DNA of 64,000 bases from the NCBI GenBank assembly GCA_000750105.3, contig JPHH03000007.1:186001-250000 (forward strand), given 5' to 3'. Shown piece by piece: positions 63,244 through 64,000 of the stretch. Within the stretch, counting starts at the first letter, position 1. Each line of letters starts with the position of its first letter. This DNA is from Tolypocladium sp. Sup5 PDA-1. Lineage: Eukaryota > Ascomycota > Sordariomycetes > Hypocreales > Ophiocordycipitaceae. A program made the translations under genes and the position numbers. The notes beneath the pieces were generated by a model that saw nothing but the letters and a program-made list of their open reading frames with translations, made no database searches and was not told the DNA's origin.

Positions 63244-63604
63244 TGCTGCGGTGTTGGTCGACGGGGTGGTTGATGTGTCGAAGTTGTCGAGATGCGTTTG
63301 AGCGGGCCAGAATTTTGTGAGGCGCTTTGAAAATTCGAGGGTTTGGCTGCCCTCAAGCGACACGGGCAAAAGGTGGAGCGGGTGGTGGCCAGATGTGGAC
63401 TAGCGCCGCCAGTCGGTACATCTGCCTTGTACCTCTTTTCAGCCTTCTGCATCAGGCTCCGCAAAATTTGGACCTCGCACTCACCTCACTCCAACGCGCA
63501 GAGCTTCCAAGGTCATCGCGAACGCGCAGAAGCTCCGCGAACAACCCTCAACCCTCCAACCTTGCGAATCTCGCGTTCGGCAAGCTCGCCAAGCATCAGC
63601 AAAG
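63244..63604. promoter_or_regulatory. Shared upstream region of RPL11 and SMB1
   Basis: These 361 bp separate divergent ATGs of a ribosomal-protein gene and an snRNP gene. Both leaders are short. I see no clear TATA box; pyrimidine-rich blocks are present in the SMB1 leader (CTCACCTCACTCC near 63477). Confidence 0.55.
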
Positions 63605-64000
63605 ATGTCGAACAAGCAGGGGAAGATGGTATGACCCCTCCTCGCCCTCCCCTCCCTCCAAGCTCCAGAACAACTGCTAACGACTTCGGTGTTTCTCCAG
63701 ATCGGTTACGTACGTGCCCCTTCCTCGATACGTGTCGCGTCGGCCACGAGGCACCCCTCGACCCCCTCGAGCGTTGACTAACCTTTCCGTTCCAGATCAA
63801 CTGGCGTATGCGCGTCATCCTCAATGACGGCCGCCAGATGACCGGGCAGATGCTTGCCTTCGACAAGGTATTTCTTGCCCAACAGTCTTCCTCTGCACTC
63901 TGCACCGCAACTAACGTTCCTCGCAGCACATGAACCTGGTTCTCGCTGACACCGAGGAGTTTCGACGCGTCAAGCGCAAGCACGCCAAGCAGGCTGCACC
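63605..64000 (+). CDS. SMB1: Spliceosomal Sm protein B, 5' part
   Basis: The visible exons are 63605-63628, 63701-63709 (a 9 nt microexon), 63796-63867 and 63927 to beyond the window end. They encode MSNKQGKM, IGY, then INWRMRVILNDGRQMTGQML followed by AFDK, and HMNLVLADTEEFRRVKRKHA before the sequence is cut. The Sm1 motif (DGRQMTGQMLAFDKHMNLVL) is complete. SmB is one of seven Sm proteins in the ring on U1, U2, U4 and U5 snRNAs. Both introns around the microexon have GTATGA/GTACGT donors, CTAAC branch sites and CAG acceptors. Skipping the 9 nt exon would remove IGY but keep the frame. The C-terminal Sm2 motif and tail lie outside the window. Confidence 0.95.

Overview
The window is nuclear DNA of a filamentous ascomycete. 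Coding regions are GC-rich. Introns are short (about 50-140 nt) with GTRNGT-like donors, CTAAC/CTGAC branch points close to the acceptor, and YAG acceptors. The gene content is typically fungal: an NAD kinase with a long leader, a Dsc4-type DUF1746 protein, a CIA84-like PPR protein and a DPP5-type peptidase. Protein resemblance suggests Sordariomycetes, perhaps Hypocreales, but this is inference only. All exon boundaries were read by eye from splice motifs, reading frame and family conservation.

Layout. 1-3.2 kb: no supportable gene, but a decayed tandem repeat of about 400 bp units. 3.2-20.3 kb: small three-exon gene (-), FRS2 (-), DSC4 (+), RCL1 (-), CIA84-like PPR (+), TAF3-like histone-fold protein (-), DPP5-like peptidase (-), EAF6 (-) and an SRRM1-like PWI/RS splicing factor (-). 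20.7-27.7 kb, plus strand: NAS2/PSMD9, Ran GTPase and a homeodomain factor. 28.4-41.5 kb: NAD kinase (-), RRP46 (-), RRD1/PTPA (+) and a full-length ABCA-type transporter (+). 42.3-55.6 kb: a gene-poor stretch with an unknown fungal protein (-), a membrane sulfatase/LTA-synthase-like protein (-), a repeat-rich island with a 14-unit minisatellite, and a secreted CBM9-like protein (-). 56.2-64 kb: NAD(P)HX dehydratase (-), ATP1 (-), a probable N-myristoylated unknown protein (-), RPL11 (-) and the 5' part of SMB1 (+), cut by the window end.

Most genes are housekeeping functions in RNA processing, translation, chromatin, proteasome assembly and energy metabolism, and several sit in head-to-head pairs sharing 300-450 bp (FRS2/DSC4, RCL1/CIA84-like, SRRM1/NAS2, RRP46/RRD1, RPL11/SMB1). 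NAD kinase and NAD(P)HX dehydratase both act on nicotinamide cofactors but are 26 kb apart. I see no secondary-metabolite cluster, intact transposon, tRNA, rRNA or CRISPR array. The least ordinary DNA is 47.9-54.9 kb (sulfatase gene plus repeat island) and the decayed repeats at 1.3-2.4 kb.
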